From the NCBI GenBank assembly GCA_947310385.1, contig OX371225.1:185127931-185191930 (forward strand): a stretch of 64,000 nucleotides of DNA, in the 5' to 3' direction. Below are positions 35,850 through 48,364 of the stretch, in pieces (position 1 is the first letter of the stretch; every line of letters begins with the position of its first letter). Below the pieces are notes generated by a model. That model saw nothing but the letters and a program-made list of their open reading frames with translations, was not told the DNA's origin and ran no database searches. Source of the DNA: Nephrotoma appendiculata. Lineage: Eukaryota > Arthropoda > Insecta > Diptera > Tipulidae. Position numbers and translations under genes: made by a program.

Positions 35850-38640
35850 AATTCAAACGATTTTGCCCATTAGAGCCTCGTTTATGTGATTGTGGAACTA
35901 ATCTTCCTGCTTCTATGATGCTTTGCTTAGCTTGCAGGAGACTGTTTCCTATGAAACTTTTCTTACGAAGGTCACGTGCGCCCCAAGAAGCAACAACAAT
36001 ATTCCTCAATTTTTTGTCTTGGAATCTCCTGCTTAGATGATGTTCAGGTTACTCGGTTTAGTACAACCCCACAGCTGGATACGATAGTTAATATGGGATT
36101 TAATGCCTGCTTATAAAGTATCATCAGTTTATTATTTTTGAGAATTTGGAGGTTATTTTCAAAAGCCAGTACATTCTTCTGGGAGTCTGAGCTCTTCACA
36201 TTGCTTTTTTATGTAGAGGTTCCATCGCAGCTTAGTATCTAGATTCATACCTAGGTATTTTGCTGAGTTAGCACCACAAGCAATTGGTTTGCTTTTTTGT
36301 TGTGTAGTCACACGTACGGAACTTGATGTGCCATCGCCTCGTTCATACGTTAACTCTGTGTATATCACTATCAAATTTGTTACTAGGTAGCTTCCTCTCT
36401 GGTGTCACTTGCTGATATGATAGCAAACTCTTCCGTAAATTTCCATACCTTTCGCACATATTTTATTGTGAAGGCTGTGTTGATTAAGGTGGTCAATTTT
36501 TTAATACCGATTTTGGTATCCTGTTTAAGGACTTTTCTTGTTATAGCATAATACATATATTTTTTGGATTTCTTTTTTTCCTGGTGATTTCTTGAACTTC
36601 AATTTTTTCTATTTCTTGCATTTGTTCGCTCTCCTGTACCTCATTAGGCTGAAATATACCTTCTAGCTGATCAGCAAGGGCTTCTGATTTTTTTTCATTG
36701 CTTCTTGTCCAACTTCCTTCCATTGCTTGTTCTTATAGGTAAACTCTGAGTTATTGGGCTTTTTATTCATTTTTTTGTTTTCCACAGTAAATAGTCAGTA
36801 TCTTTTTCATATGTTAATGGGAATATATTTTATATTCCTTATTTCTCTCCTTATGCTTTGGGTTAAATTATTTAGATATTTTTAATGCCAGTATCCTCGT
36901 ATGCTGCCATTTGTTCTTGGTTTTTCCGTTTTTCTTCAACTATTTTTTTAATTTCGTTTGGGTAATCTGTATACCTTTTAATATCCTTTTAATTTTGCGT
37001 GTAACATTCCATCCTGACGTTGTATGTTCATTATGAACTTTTCAACTTTTCCATCCAATCTCTTATTATTTCTGTTTTATTCTATTACTGAGAGTGTGCA
37101 GTGTAGACGAGTGAACAGAGCTCAATTTGAAACCTTCTTCGATACTAACGTAAGTTACCGGTAACGTCATCATTATAAAGAAATCGATTAGTACGGGTAT
37201 TTTATTAACATCTGTAAGCCTGAAAGTGGCTATTCCAGTAGAGTACCAATTACAACCACATTTTGTCACTGCTTCGAGGAGCTCTGTACTTCTATCGGAA
37301 ACTTGTCATGATTTCCAATGAAGTATTGAATGATTGTATTGAAGTTTCCTCCAACAATGAACTATTCTGCTTAACTTTTTAGGAGCTTTAAAAAGTCAAC
37401 ATCTATAATCTGTAGATTATATATCGTGGTGCACGCTGATTGTATTTCTTTTGTTGCATATTTTTACGCTTCGTAATGGTAAATGTTTTTTTTAACTATT
37501 ACAATGCTTCCTCCTCTTGCAAACTTATCTGGGTATATTGTGTTATTAACTTGATATCTTCTAAATTTTATATGTGATTGTTTTGTGAGGCGTGATTCGG
37601 ATATGAGACAAACATCAATTATGTCCAGGAACATTTTCAATTCCTGCTGATGCTGCAATACCCCATTAGGATTCCATTTTAAAATTATTATGACATTCAT
37701 TTTAATGCTTTTATTGCAAGGGTTACCCTAACGCTGTTTTCTAGTTTTGTAGGACATTGATAATTGATTCAATAGTCTTGTTTTTGCTCTTGTTTATCAA
37801 TTCTGTCTAAATTTGCTTGCAAATTTGACTATAATAGTCAAGCCGTTACTTATTTATGTTCTAGTTTAAGCAACTTCGGAATTTGAAAGCCTGTTCTTTG
37901 ATGTCTTTGGTATGTAGGTTTGATTTCTAATTAATTTGGGTTTCTTGGCTCTATACGTTTATCATTTGCTATTTCCTTCTTATTTCACATCTTTCTTATT
38001 TCACAGTTTACACACTTGCTGCACTTTTCCTGGGTTTTGTATATTCTAAACTTCTTTAATTTTTAGGTTTTTCACAAGGAAGTCTTATTTTATTTCCCCT
38101 GCTGGTAGGATGGATGCAGCTTTTTGGCCTTTGTTTGGGGTGCCTTTTTACTTTCATCAGTGTTTTCGTGAATTTTATATAATTGTTAAGGTTCCTTTTT
38201 TTGCCGTGTTCAAGATACACAATTAATGATTTGTTGATGTTGTGCTTTTTTAACGTTTATTTCTTTGCATCATCCAGACGACTTTACTATACAATTCGTT
38301 AGAGTTCGTTGCTTATTCTTTGTGGTTGTTTACCGGAGAGCAACATTAATATTAGGCTTCTGGTGAGCGTTTCCCATCTCTTGAAGCCTTGCTTATTTTT
38401 TGACACTTTTAATTTTAATTAGAACATTCTTTCTGTTCTTTCCAAGCGCAGAGTCTTATTCATGATGTGTCCTTTTTCTGCAACCAGTTCAACCTTTCTG
38501 CAACCAGTTCAAACTTGGGCTAATATTTTCTTTCGGTATCCATTTCATTTGTCCTTGCGTTTGGTTCACAGGAATTATTTTATTTCCTCCCTACCCTTTA
38601 GTATCCGTGGAAACTGATGAGCTTTCCCCATATACGCCAC
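35850..38640 (-). pseudogene. Jockey-clade LINE, endonuclease to C-terminus, heavily decayed
   Basis: This minus-strand ORF2 can be followed in pieces. The endonuclease N-terminus (37700-37464) reads LKWNPNGVLQHQQELKMFLD and VCLISESRLTKQSHIKFRRY. Its C-terminus (37269-37066) has TDVNKIPVLIDFF and IEEGFKLSSVHSS. The linker follows (36723-36541: SEALADQLEGIFQPNE), then an RT start (about 36540-36400: KKLTTLINTAFTIKYVRKVW). The palm is deleted. The thumb (36374-36159) has NSAKYLGMNLDTKLRWNLYI, then LWGCTKPSN at about 36070. The region 37760-38640 upstream should be ORF1 (gag), but I can read only weak Cys-rich hints. The family is the same as 31367-33005. Non-functional. Confidence 0.8.
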
Positions 38641-38682
38641 TCTAGCCGAGACAGTCGGTTTTTAGTCAGTTTTTAAAACATA

Positions 38683-39690
38683 CTAGGTGCAACTAAATTT
38701 CCGGGTTTTTTTGAAAAATCAAAAATGGAAAATCTCAATATAAATATAAAAAATGGTTTATTCAAAGTATTGTCATTCGGTATCTACACATTTTTGCGAT
38801 CTCTCTGGCAATACATGAATACCACGACGATAAAACGACGCGTCTTTGGACCGCAACCATTGATCCAACCAATTTTGCACTTCTTCGAAACTGGCCAAGT
38901 GTAGCCCGGCCAAGCCATGTGCCATCGACTAGAACAAGTGATAATCCGAGGGGGCCGAAAAAGGCGGTTGCGGTAACAGATCTCATCTCAGCCTGTTGAT
39001 GGTGTCCTGGACGATGAAGTGCGATGGTATGGAGCATTGAAACCAAACGCAGAGCACTGTCTTCTTTCCGAAGCGAATTAGCCGTGCGGTCGATGTTGAT
39101 GCTTCGCCAGGTGAAAGCCAAGATTTTTTCCGTTTGGGATTCTTAAAAAGATCCATTTCTCATCTCCCATAACAATTCGATGCAAGAAGCTCTTTCTTTC
39201 AAGCCGTGAAAGCAAAATTTCGCAAGTGACTCTTCGATTTTCCAACTGTCTCTGAGTAAACTGATACTGCACCCATTTTCCCTAGTTAACATTTGGAATT
39301 ACCTTGTTGAGTCGTGTTTAATGCCTCCGCAAGTTGATCTTAAGTTTGCGTATCATCTTCATCCAATAGCGCTTGCAGCTCGGTGTGTTCAAATGTTTTT
39401 GGTGTTCCGGAGCGCTTCTTGTCCTCAAAGTTGAAATCGCCATTTCTGAAGCGTTTAAACCAATCTTCGCAGGTAGTGTTCTATGGTGCATATTCGACGT
39501 CGGCGTCCTCAAGCAAATGACGTGCTTCAGTTGCAATTTTTTCAAGTTGAAGCAGAAAAGCAAAATTTCCCGCGAATGCCGTTTGTTTGACACAAAACGC
39601 TATGAACAAAACACAACTTCTTCCATAAATGATAACTAGATGTGTTACTAGCACTATGTGTGAAACCCGAAAATTTATTTGCGCAACTGA
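38683..39690 (-). pseudogene. Mariner element with TIRs, Mos1-like, internal deletion
   Basis: The termini ctaggtgcaactaaatttcc (38683) and, reverse-complemented from 39690, tcagttgcgcaaataaattt match imperfectly. Both are flanked by TA. At 1008 bp the element is about 0.3 kb short of a full mariner. On the minus strand the N-terminal domain (LFCFNLKKIATEARHLLEDA, about 39520) is followed by TCEILLSRLERKSFLHRIVM with GDEKWIF (first Asp, about 39160), AFTWRSINIDRTANSLRK in a shifted frame, and then a third-Asp block SDYHLF and MAHGL near 38940. The HDNA block with the second Asp is deleted. A sister copy lies at 53572-56637. Confidence 0.85.
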
Positions 39691-41985
39691 TATATTAATT
39701 TTTTTTTGGATATTGGTTTTCGGACAATTCATTCGGTCTTTTTCTTTGAGTTTGAATTGATAAATTAAAATTAGCAAATTTACATACAATATTCCATTAC
39801 CTAAGGGTTGAGTCCTAATAATGTTTTAAATTTTTGGCAGTATTCCCGAATATGTAAATTGTTCGTGTTTTGCAAGTACAGAAATCTACTAGATAACAAA
39901 TTAGGAAGCGTCTAAACGAATGTTGGTGGAACGATAAGGAATGTGTTAGGATTACATTCCAGTATATGATAGATGAAATGTTATATTTATTTACCTTTCA
40001 TTTTTAGAACGTGCACACAGTAACGTTCACGTACGTTTAGTACATGAGAATATTACGTGACTCTCCTTAAGAAATTATCGATATACGAATATAATACTAC
40101 TGGCTTTTGTAAAGGTAATTCATGTCAATCCCCAAGGTTTTTATTTAGACAAATATTTTCTGCGTTTGTACAATATTATATACTTATCGCATATACTATT
40201 CTACATTTTGTTTATAACGTGATTTCCCAAAAGTTTAACAAAATAATTATTGCTGTTTCTTGTGATGGTCGACGTTTAAGTAATTTACTGCTTTTTTGGT
40301 GCCGGCTGATGACGACATATATGTGTTTTACATATATATGGAAATAATAAACAGCCTCATTTATTTACTTAGAGATCGAGCATTCTAGACTTTAAGTTAA
40401 AATATACACACCATTTCTCCTAAAGCCACACATCTTAAGGTTATTTTGATTTGTTTTGAGCAAAACATCAAACACATATACATATAGGAGTTACTAGATT
40501 AGATTTAACATGTTATGAATATTCTAGTAAGAATCGTAATATTTTCTAAAAAATTAATAAGTCAATGCAAATTAATTTAGTATTGAACTTAAAGCAAAGT
40601 TATAAATAAGATACGTAATCAACATAAACAACAAAGTTTTATAGTTATTTCTGGTACAGTCGAACCCCCACATATTGAAAGTTGAACAAACTCCAGTGTT
40701 GTGTTTGTTTATTAAAAATAGTATTTTTTATTCCCTTTCTTTGGTAACTGTATAAATCGACCTACGTAACCCAATTTTTATCGACGTACTGAATGCATGT
40801 CTAGCAAATTAGCACACAATTAGCGTAGCGCCATTAGCGCTACACAGTATTTTGCATAATTTATGACAATTTTGAGTCCACCAGTTCAGATTAAGCTGTT
40901 TTATTAAATCGACTTCTGTACTTACCTATCAACTAGTTTTATTTAGATTTAACTGTGTGTTTCGTGAAAGTTTTGCATATTTACTTAAATACAATTCGAT
41001 TTTGTATGTATGTTATTGGTTTTACTTCTGCATTCGTTTTTTATGCGCTGGCTGCACAGGGTCAATGAGTGGAGTCGTACAACACTATACTAGTGTAAAA
41101 AGTGAAAGTAAATAATAAAAGAGAGATAATACTTTTATAAAGGAGGATGGATTGTGACTATTTTACCATGCGTCTTAATACATATAAATAGTTTTATGAT
41201 TATAAATCTATAACCTTGATTTTTATGATTGAACTTGAAATAAGCCATTTATAATAACATATTACTTATGTTTATTTTTAATGTTTCATGGCTAATTGAA
41301 TTTATAACTACATATGTAATTTATATACATAAACATAATGAGTATGCGTTAGATATTTTTATTTGCAGTGCATATGGATGCTTTTAGAACAAGTAAATAA
41401 TATTACAATTTTTAGATATGGATTTGCAATATTTAGCCGATTTGTAAAGATTAAGATTTTTTTTTTATATTGATTCACCTTCCAGCTATTTTTAGAACTA
41501 CATTCACCGCAATCAATATTTTACTATTGAGCTGTGACTCGTGCCCTCATTTTTTTTGCATTATTATGAAAATGTACTTTCATTAGCATTGTAAACACGT
41601 GATGTATGATAACAGTAATTGTTGTTGCGAATCCCCCATGTGAAAAATCCCTAAATCTGCCATAATTGGAAACTCGTAAGTATATTAAACCAAATTTTTG
41701 TTCCATTCAATGCTTCTGAGTACGGAGGTTTTTAGCGGGTGTATACTTATAGAATTTCACTAATAATTTAAAATGCTAATGAAACAGTTTTTAGAAAGAC
41801 TATACACATCTTTTTGAAAGCGTGTTCAAAATCAACGCTCATATTTTTATTTTTGAGTACATCTTTTCCTTTATTCGGTGGCTTCCGATATTTAGCTAAC
41901 GGTGATGGCAAAGGGTCTGTTCATGCGGATCACTTGGCAGTTCTATGTAAAACTACTACCTAACTGAATAAGGTACACAACCAAT
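39691..41985. other. 2.3 kb AT-rich DNA with no recognised gene
   Basis: The 96-codon frame at 40057-40347 and the 60-codon frame at 41524-41706 (minus) have no domain I recognise. There is no TIR pair or SINE signature. Confidence 0.5.
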
Positions 41986-42590
41986 TTAAATATAAGTTGA
42001 TCAAAAGACGTAGTCTCACTATTTACCAATCAATGTAGACTCCTCTTTAGTGATTAATTTGGTGAAGTCTTGGAACGACATAAAATTAAAAAGCAATATA
42101 AAATTGGATTTAACCAATTTTGTAGAAGCCTTAAACTTTGTATTACATTACACTGAATTTAGTTTCAATTTTCAATGGATTTAATGCTTTAAACAAGTGT
42201 TTGGTTCACCAATGGGTTATCCGGTAAGTCCAACCGTAATGGATTTATTACCTCATACTAAATTCGGAAGTGCACATTTTTTGGATGCATTTAAGAATTT
42301 TAATCTACGTACAAAATTTACTAGTGAAACTGAAATGGATAATCGGTTAGCTTTTCTAGATCTTGTAATGATACGTAATGCAAATGAAAGTTTCAGTACA
42401 GGTTGGGTGTGCGTGGTACGATCGAAACTCACTATACTTATATATTAAGAAATGCAAAATCATGTTTTTTCATCGTAAAAGGAATTCGTTAATCACTTCA
42501 TACAAAGTCACCAGCGAAGTATTGCAAAGAGTAGATTATGGATTTAGATGTTTACGCCAGTTTAAATAGGCATATTGAAAATTGTATTGC
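41986..42590 (+). pseudogene. Penelope-like element, reverse transcriptase fragment
   Basis: A frame near 42005 reads DVVSLFTN, the first catalytic Asp region of Penelope-type RTs (SLDVVSLFTNVP). At about 42195 follows VFGSPMGYPVSPTVMDLL (family GSPMGSPLSP.VADL). After a deletion that removed the YVDD block comes RTKFTSETEMDNRLAFLDLV and then MIRNANESFSTGW, the thumb-side block (family LPFLDVL...T.WYRKPT). Two shifts break the frame, and the GIY-YIG endonuclease is not visible. The motif order is strong evidence for Penelope-like RT. Confidence 0.72.
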
Positions 42591-42689
42591 GAAGGCCTGT
42601 TTGGATTTGTTAAACGATGCACCGGTTATTAAAGATATTCAAACATTATGTTCACTCTAATTCGCTTACGTTCGATCTCAACTGGAATA

Positions 42690-42878
42690 CGCTGTGGTAC
42701 GCAATATTTACAAAATATGCAATTTAACAAGAACAAAAAATTATTAAAATTATTTATTCGTTATTAAATCAAATTTGACTTTTTCAAATTAATCACAGAG
42801 GTTATATTTTTTTACTGCAGATGGTAAACTGTCCCAAGTGACAATCGCATTTGTTAAACCCGAATTATTATAATAATA
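42690..42878 (-). pseudogene. LINE C-terminus, 3' part of an element split by a Helitron
   Basis: On the minus strand just beyond the Helitron 3' end the frame NSGLTNAIVTWDSLPSAVKK ends at a stop near 42790. The W-(D/N)-SLP motif is the usual C-terminal block of CR1-like LINE polyproteins. It is exactly what is missing from the LINE at 45888-47290, whose last residues read RTNNLINKN at the Helitron 5' border. The pieces join with one frame change. Confidence 0.72.
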
Positions 42879-45800
42879 CTAGCTGACCCGACAAACGTTG
42901 TTCTGCCATATAAATTATTTCTAGTGAATATTTTGGTTGTTAAATAAAAAATAACGAATGTATTGTAAGTGTGTGGGGATGGGATCTATGACAGAAAGAG
43001 GAGTGGAGCGCTGTAGACGATGACCGCCGATAGAAACAAAACAACACCAATCATTCATTTTCTCAATACAATATATTTCATTAACGTAACGGAATTATTC
43101 ATTGTTTGATCTTTTAAAAGTTAAATATAAAGTGAAAAAAAGTAATATATTTTTTATTCTTATATATAAAAAATTTTCAGACAAAATACTCATGAGGGAT
43201 CTTTTAAGAATCTCATAAAGAGTACTTAAAAAAAAATACTCAATTTGGTGCATTTTTCTAGGCTCTAGACATTTTTGGGACTAAACACTACTTAAAACCC
43301 TTATATGAGCCGTGGTGGGTTCAAATTCCGAAGTTAAAGAACCGTAGATCCAAATTTCAGCCATAGAATGTGTGGTATCATGCCTAGAAAATCCAGTGAG
43401 TTTAAAAACTCTGTTGGATAATTTACAGCTTCGTTGGCATTGCAAACTGTATCGATCTATTTGCGTATGATACCAAGTCGCCTGGCAATGACTGCTGTAT
43501 CTTGAAGTTTAAACCGTCGATGTCCACATTTTTTGCTGCCAAAATCTATGGATCTTTCTGCTAGTCACGCATGATTTATGTATTCTGTGCGAACATCGGG
43601 AAGTATGTGGTCAATGAGAGCATTTTGCGAATCAACGCGATTGTGCAGAAATTAGACAGTAACTTGTCCATCGCCGATATCTAACAATTGGTTCGAGAGT
43701 GTGTCAGTGGATGGATGTTGTAGCATTTGGACGCGCAAGTTTATTTTTAGCTAGATCTTTTCAACATTACGCCACAGTGGCGATGATTTCAAGCAAGCGT
43801 TGATCTCATCAGGATACGTTGAAGGTGGAATGACGGGAAGTGTTTGTTTGAAATCACTTAAAAGGAGTAACAGAGTGCCGCCGAATAGTTTATCGTTGTT
43901 TTTTATATCTTTGAGTGTTCTGTTGAACGCCTCAAGAGAGTGTGTGCTATAGTGCATTCATCCCAGATGATAATTTTGCATTGTTTCTGCACTGGGGCTA
44001 TGGGCGATGTTGCGCACTGCGTCTGGGTTATTTTAAATATTCAGTGGCAGCTTAAATGCTGAATGAGCTGTTGTGCCTCCATCTAATAAAGTTGCTTCAA
44101 TGCCAGATAACGCAATGGCCAATGCGATACCATTACTTGATCGTATTTAGGCGGGAATTAGCGAAATGAGAAATGTTTTGCCAGTTCCACCTGGTGCATC
44201 AAAAAATAATCCACCTTTTCCCGCCGAAACTGCTTGCATAATGCGGTCGTATATGATTTTTTGTTCATGAGTCAGTAGTGGGACTTAGCGACTAACAATC
44301 GCTGCCATTTAATTGCCAGTATGATACTGCAGTTCGGTGTCCATTAAATCAGATGCACTTCGATTTGGCAACTCATATTGAAATGACTGAATGGTAAATT
44401 CGCAATGACAACGCAAAGATCCTCGATAGCAATCAATGCTTAATTGTACATAGCGTCGCTGAATGTAATCGATAGATCGTTGCACCGTGTACGAATTCGA
44501 TGCAATATATCGTCAGTCATTGAATTGATGTGCTTATCCCATAACGCGTCTGCTCGTCCCGGGAAACATGTAGACAACACTATAGCGAATAGTAGAATTT
44601 GTGTTGCTGTATAGCCCAATGCTACTTCAGCAAGCATATTGTCCCAATGGTGGTCGTCTTCGAGCATCTTTATGTGCTGGATACTGTTGTCCATTCACGA
44701 TTTTCGTTTATCTAGAAATGACAATGGGCCGGTGACATTAACCAACAACAGTTGCAGATAGAAGCACTCAATCTGCCTTGTAGTGACTGTATATACTTGG
44801 CCCAAAGTGTTTGATTTGAATATAGGCCGGGCACGCATAAATTGGTGTGCCTTGCAAGGGGGCATCCATTTTTTTGTTTGATTCCATATGACATAGCGTA
44901 GTACTTCGGAATAGAGTAGTGTTCGTGAAAAGGTGAAAGTATCCGCACGATTACACAATTCGAAAAATTTGGTAAATATAGTTTTCGGTGGATTTATGAC
45001 ACGCTTAATTGCTGTCTCCTTGGTTTAAAATACTCGTTGGCCGTTTTCAAGATGGATGCTTGAATGTTTAACTGCTGGGTCCCGTTCATGAATTAGGAAA
45101 CCAAAAATACGCCAGAGAGCTTCGTTTTAGCTGATGTACCAGCCAATTTGGTAGCCACTATTTCGTTGTTGTCATTCAATCGAGGAGCATTCACATCGGT
45201 ATTTTGATATGGCTGTGTTTCAAAAGCCATATCGTTGCCTTTATTCAGATACTTGCAAATGCATTTAATGCTCTTCACCGAACTGCAGAACTCAACATTA
45301 ATATGAGCATTGAATGTTTTGCACAGCAGAGCCGATTATGGTACCACCCAACGATTGTCAATGTTAATATCTGCGTTGTTGATATTTAGCGTAAATGATT
45401 GTCCACCATTATCATTATTTCTTCGACGATATATTGGATATCCGTCGACGTTTGTGATCGTGTCGTTGGTGAATACTTTAGGAAAACGTTTTGTACATTT
45501 TCCATTTGCCATGTAAGGCGAGAAACGATTCAGATCACCGCATGGGCCATGCATCATGTTTGTAAATGAAAGTTCGATGAGGTGGATGTAGTGCCATCTG
45601 TCATTCAACAACATAAACAATTTCGTTCTGTTTGAAATACGAACGAAGGTAAAATTATTTGGATATTGTTCATATAAAAAAACTAAAATCACGATTAAAA
45701 AATGGGAGGGTGGAGGTAGGAAGAAAAAAAATTTCTGGATAGGGACACCCTAATCACCTAGCTGTATGAAATATACATACTTTACGACCTATTCTCATAC

Positions 45801-45887
45801 CTACCAAATATACATAAACAATCTCATATAAAATCGGTCGAGCCATTTTGAAGGAGTGCGACCACCGTGACACACCGTGACACGAGA
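42879..45887 (-). mobile_element. Helitron (rolling-circle transposon), 3.0 kb
   Basis: On the minus strand the element begins TCTCGTGTCACGGTG at 45887 and ends GGGTCAGCTAG at 42879. These are the TC and CTAG termini that define Helitrons, placed between A and T of the host with no target duplication. A non-coding 5' region (45700-45887, with cgcactccttcaaaatggct) precedes the Rep-helicase remnants at 43290-45700. A GC-containing stretch just before CTAG is the expected site of the 3' hairpin. It interrupts a LINE. Confidence 0.8.
43290..45700 (-). pseudogene. Helitron RepHel protein: HUH Rep and PIF1-like helicase, broken
   Basis: The order on the minus strand is correct for RepHel. The pre-Rep block is MHGPCGDLNRFSPYMANGKC and NVDGYPIYRRRNNDNGGQSF (about 45400-45560). 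The Rep KSIKCICKYLNKGND follows (about 45275), then RPIFKSNTLGQVYTVT (about 44810) and LEDDHHWDNMLAEVALG (about 44650). The PIF1 Walker A DAPGGTGKTFLISLIPA (44150-44199) is intact, then LEAFNRTLKDIKNNDKLFGG and LLLLSDFKQTLPVIPPSTYP (about 43830-43930). The C-terminal VIARRLGIIRKQIDTVCNAN and NYPTEFLNSLD follow (about 43390-43480). Rep nicks and joins single strands; the helicase unwinds. Multiple stops and frameshifts make this copy non-autonomous. A second, more fragmentary copy is at 62385-63690. Confidence 0.87.
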
Positions 45888-47290
45888 TTTTTATTTATGA
45901 GATTATTAGTTCTGTTGACGGGTAAATTAATATTTTTTGTACGTAATGACTTAGAGAAATTTAATTTATCATACAAGTACAATGGACATCCTGATTTAAT
46001 TATTCGAAAAATAAATAGAGCAGTCCTATAACAATAAAACTCAAACAAATCACAACTAAGAATCGAGTGTTTAAATTCAGAAACGTGATCAAACTTCTTT
46101 AGGTCATGAACATAACATAACGTACACATTTGTTAAAAGTATCCTGAAGTAAACGTTTTGATGAACTATCACAATTTGAAAAAATCGCATCACAATATGA
46201 AAAAATTCGTATAAACAAACTTTTCACCAAGTATATCCGTAAGTCAACTGGACAAATTTTTTTTTTAATAACCTTAGCGAGTACAAACTATAGTTAACTT
46301 GCTGACACAATGAACTTACATGATCATTCCATGTCAATTTTGAATTCATTCAAATTCATTCACAAATTCATTCACAAATAAAATATTATCATTGTTTAAA
46401 AAAAGTTCAGGTACAGTACTATTATGGTAGCTATTTTCGAAAAAAATAATGCTTTACTTTTAGTTGGATTAATGGTAAGTGCATTATTTTTGGACCATCT
46501 AGCGAAACACTGTTAACATCGTAATTCAGATATCTCACAATTTAATCTATATTCGATAAGTCACTAGCCAATATACAATTGAAAATCATCAGCATTAAAA
46601 TGATAATGACAATTTAAAATATGCCAGGGTAGCTTATTATTGTAAATAGAAAAAAGTAATGAACCCAAAATTGATCCTTGAAGAACACCAACATCGCGTA
46701 GGGTGGAAATATAATCACAATGTTTTACAAATTATTTGCGATTATTGAAATATGAATGACGCAATAAAATAGCAGAATTAGAGAACTTGAAGTACAACAG
46801 AAGCTTTTGAAGCAATTGTGTAAGATTGACAAAGTCAAAAGCCGTCCAAAAGTCCAATAGTACTAAAATCACAAATGAGTTTCGTTTATCCATAATAGCA
46901 GAAATATCATCAACTATATGAATAAATACGGTTGTAGTACTATGACCAGAGTTGAATTCTGATTACAATTTACAAAAAAAATCACAACAATTAAGTTGCC
47001 CAAGCATTTGTATTTGCATAATTTTTTCCAAAACTTTAGAAAGGGCTGGCAAAATACTTATCGGACGAATGTCAGAAACATGGGGAAATAACATCCTTCT
47101 TAGGAAGAGGAATAACCGAAGCCATTTTCCATAGATTAGGAAATCCTGTATACCAATTTTGTCCCGAAATGTGTGAAACGAAATGAGTGTAACCGGAATG
47201 ATATAGTAGTAGCATATGTATTTGTGGACTTGTGGTAGTTTCGTGCGTATGATTGTTTTCCTGCATATGCAAGTCACGTGGCATTCTTTT
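45888..47290 (-). pseudogene. CR1-like LINE RT, 5' part of the element split by the Helitron
   Basis: On the minus strand, LWKMASVIPLPKK (about 47130) leads into DIRPISILPALSKVLEKIMQ (about 47050), then FNSGHSTTTVFIHIVDDISA, the palm VLLDFWTAFDFVN (about 46860), LQGSILGSLLFSIY (about 46670) and HYHFNADDFQLYIG near 46600, where the catalytic YADD has become NADD. The C-terminal frame 46129-45888 ends in YDKLNFSKSLRTKNINLPVN and RTNNLINKN, where the Helitron starts; the rest of the ORF track there reads into the Helitron. Many frameshifts. It is related to, but distinct from, the LINE at 27.9-29.8 kb. Confidence 0.8.
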
Positions 47291-47308
47291 TTTGTTTATT
47301 TATATTAA

Positions 47309-47379
47309 CTCTTTCAGTGCAAACATGATTTCGGATAGTGTATTGAGGAACACGATTGCGCTTTTTGGCACTCAAACGG
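47309..47379. mobile_element. Small TTAA-flanked MITE, 71 bp
   Basis: TTAA at 47305-47308 and 47380-47383 bracket ctctttcagtgcaaa and, reverse-complemented, ccgtttgagtgccaaa. TTAA flanks and such termini fit a piggyBac-type MITE. It is short and the identity of the ends is moderate. Confidence 0.5.
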
Positions 47380-47383
47380 TTAA

Positions 47384-48364
47384 CCATTGTAAACGCCATA
47401 TTTTTGCGTTGTTTATGTATTTTCGATTTTTTTATAATTTCTAAAATTTATGAAATTTAAAATAAATTTACCTATAAAATTTTATTATTAGATGTAAAAT
47501 TAATTTATGATAATCGATAATATAAAATATATTGGCATGTTAAATAATGACACTCCACAGCTCGAGAGCAGACGTAATGTGCTGAGAAAAGGAAGTAAGC
47601 ACCATAAAAATTAAACCGATTCGCCCGGAACGCGTTATTTTGATACTGTTCACCATACAAATGACATAAATACGAACAAAAAAAAAATACAAATACAAGG
47701 ACATAATTGTGTATTATACACTGTGTACGTATCGATTTTTTTTGCTTCACTCATTTTAAATGAGTAACTCACGAGACAAAATCGATACCCTGATTTTCAA
47801 ATCAATAAAACATCTTAATATTTTGAAGTCAACCATACATATGCCATTGAATCTGATTTAATAGCTTTAATAGCATTCAGTACCATAAGCTCATCATCAC
47901 AATCAAATGCAAATGTCATTGGAAATACAAAAATCAGAATTCAGTAAAGGTAAAACACCTAAAGATTCACTGAAATTGCTTATACCGTCTAATATGTCAT
48001 TAGCAGAAAAAGTAATAATTCCTTCAGAAGACGAACATGAAATACCAATCAATTTTAAGTTTTTCCTTATTGATTTAGGATTATGCGTATTCCCAAAATA
48101 AAACTAATTTTTCACTTGATTAATGAATGCGTTAGTTTTATTTCTAAGAAATTTAAAAAATTTCAAATCAATAGCTAATTTGGATCTTTCATATTTTTTG
48201 TGAGCCAAATCTCTACGCGCCATTTAAGTCTAAAGTCTTCACATTTAACCGAGGAGCAGTAGGACATTTTTTTAATACTTCGTTTGCGAGGTATACAAGT
48301 AGAATCTAACTAACACATATGATGTTCATGAACGATATCGTTGATGTCATTATAAAAATAGATA
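47384..48364. other. No recognised gene
   Basis: The 64-codon frame at 47907-48101 (SEFSKGKTPKDSLKLLIPSN) looks protein-like but has no domain I can name. The minus frame at 47505-47750 is not recognised either. Confidence 0.4.
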
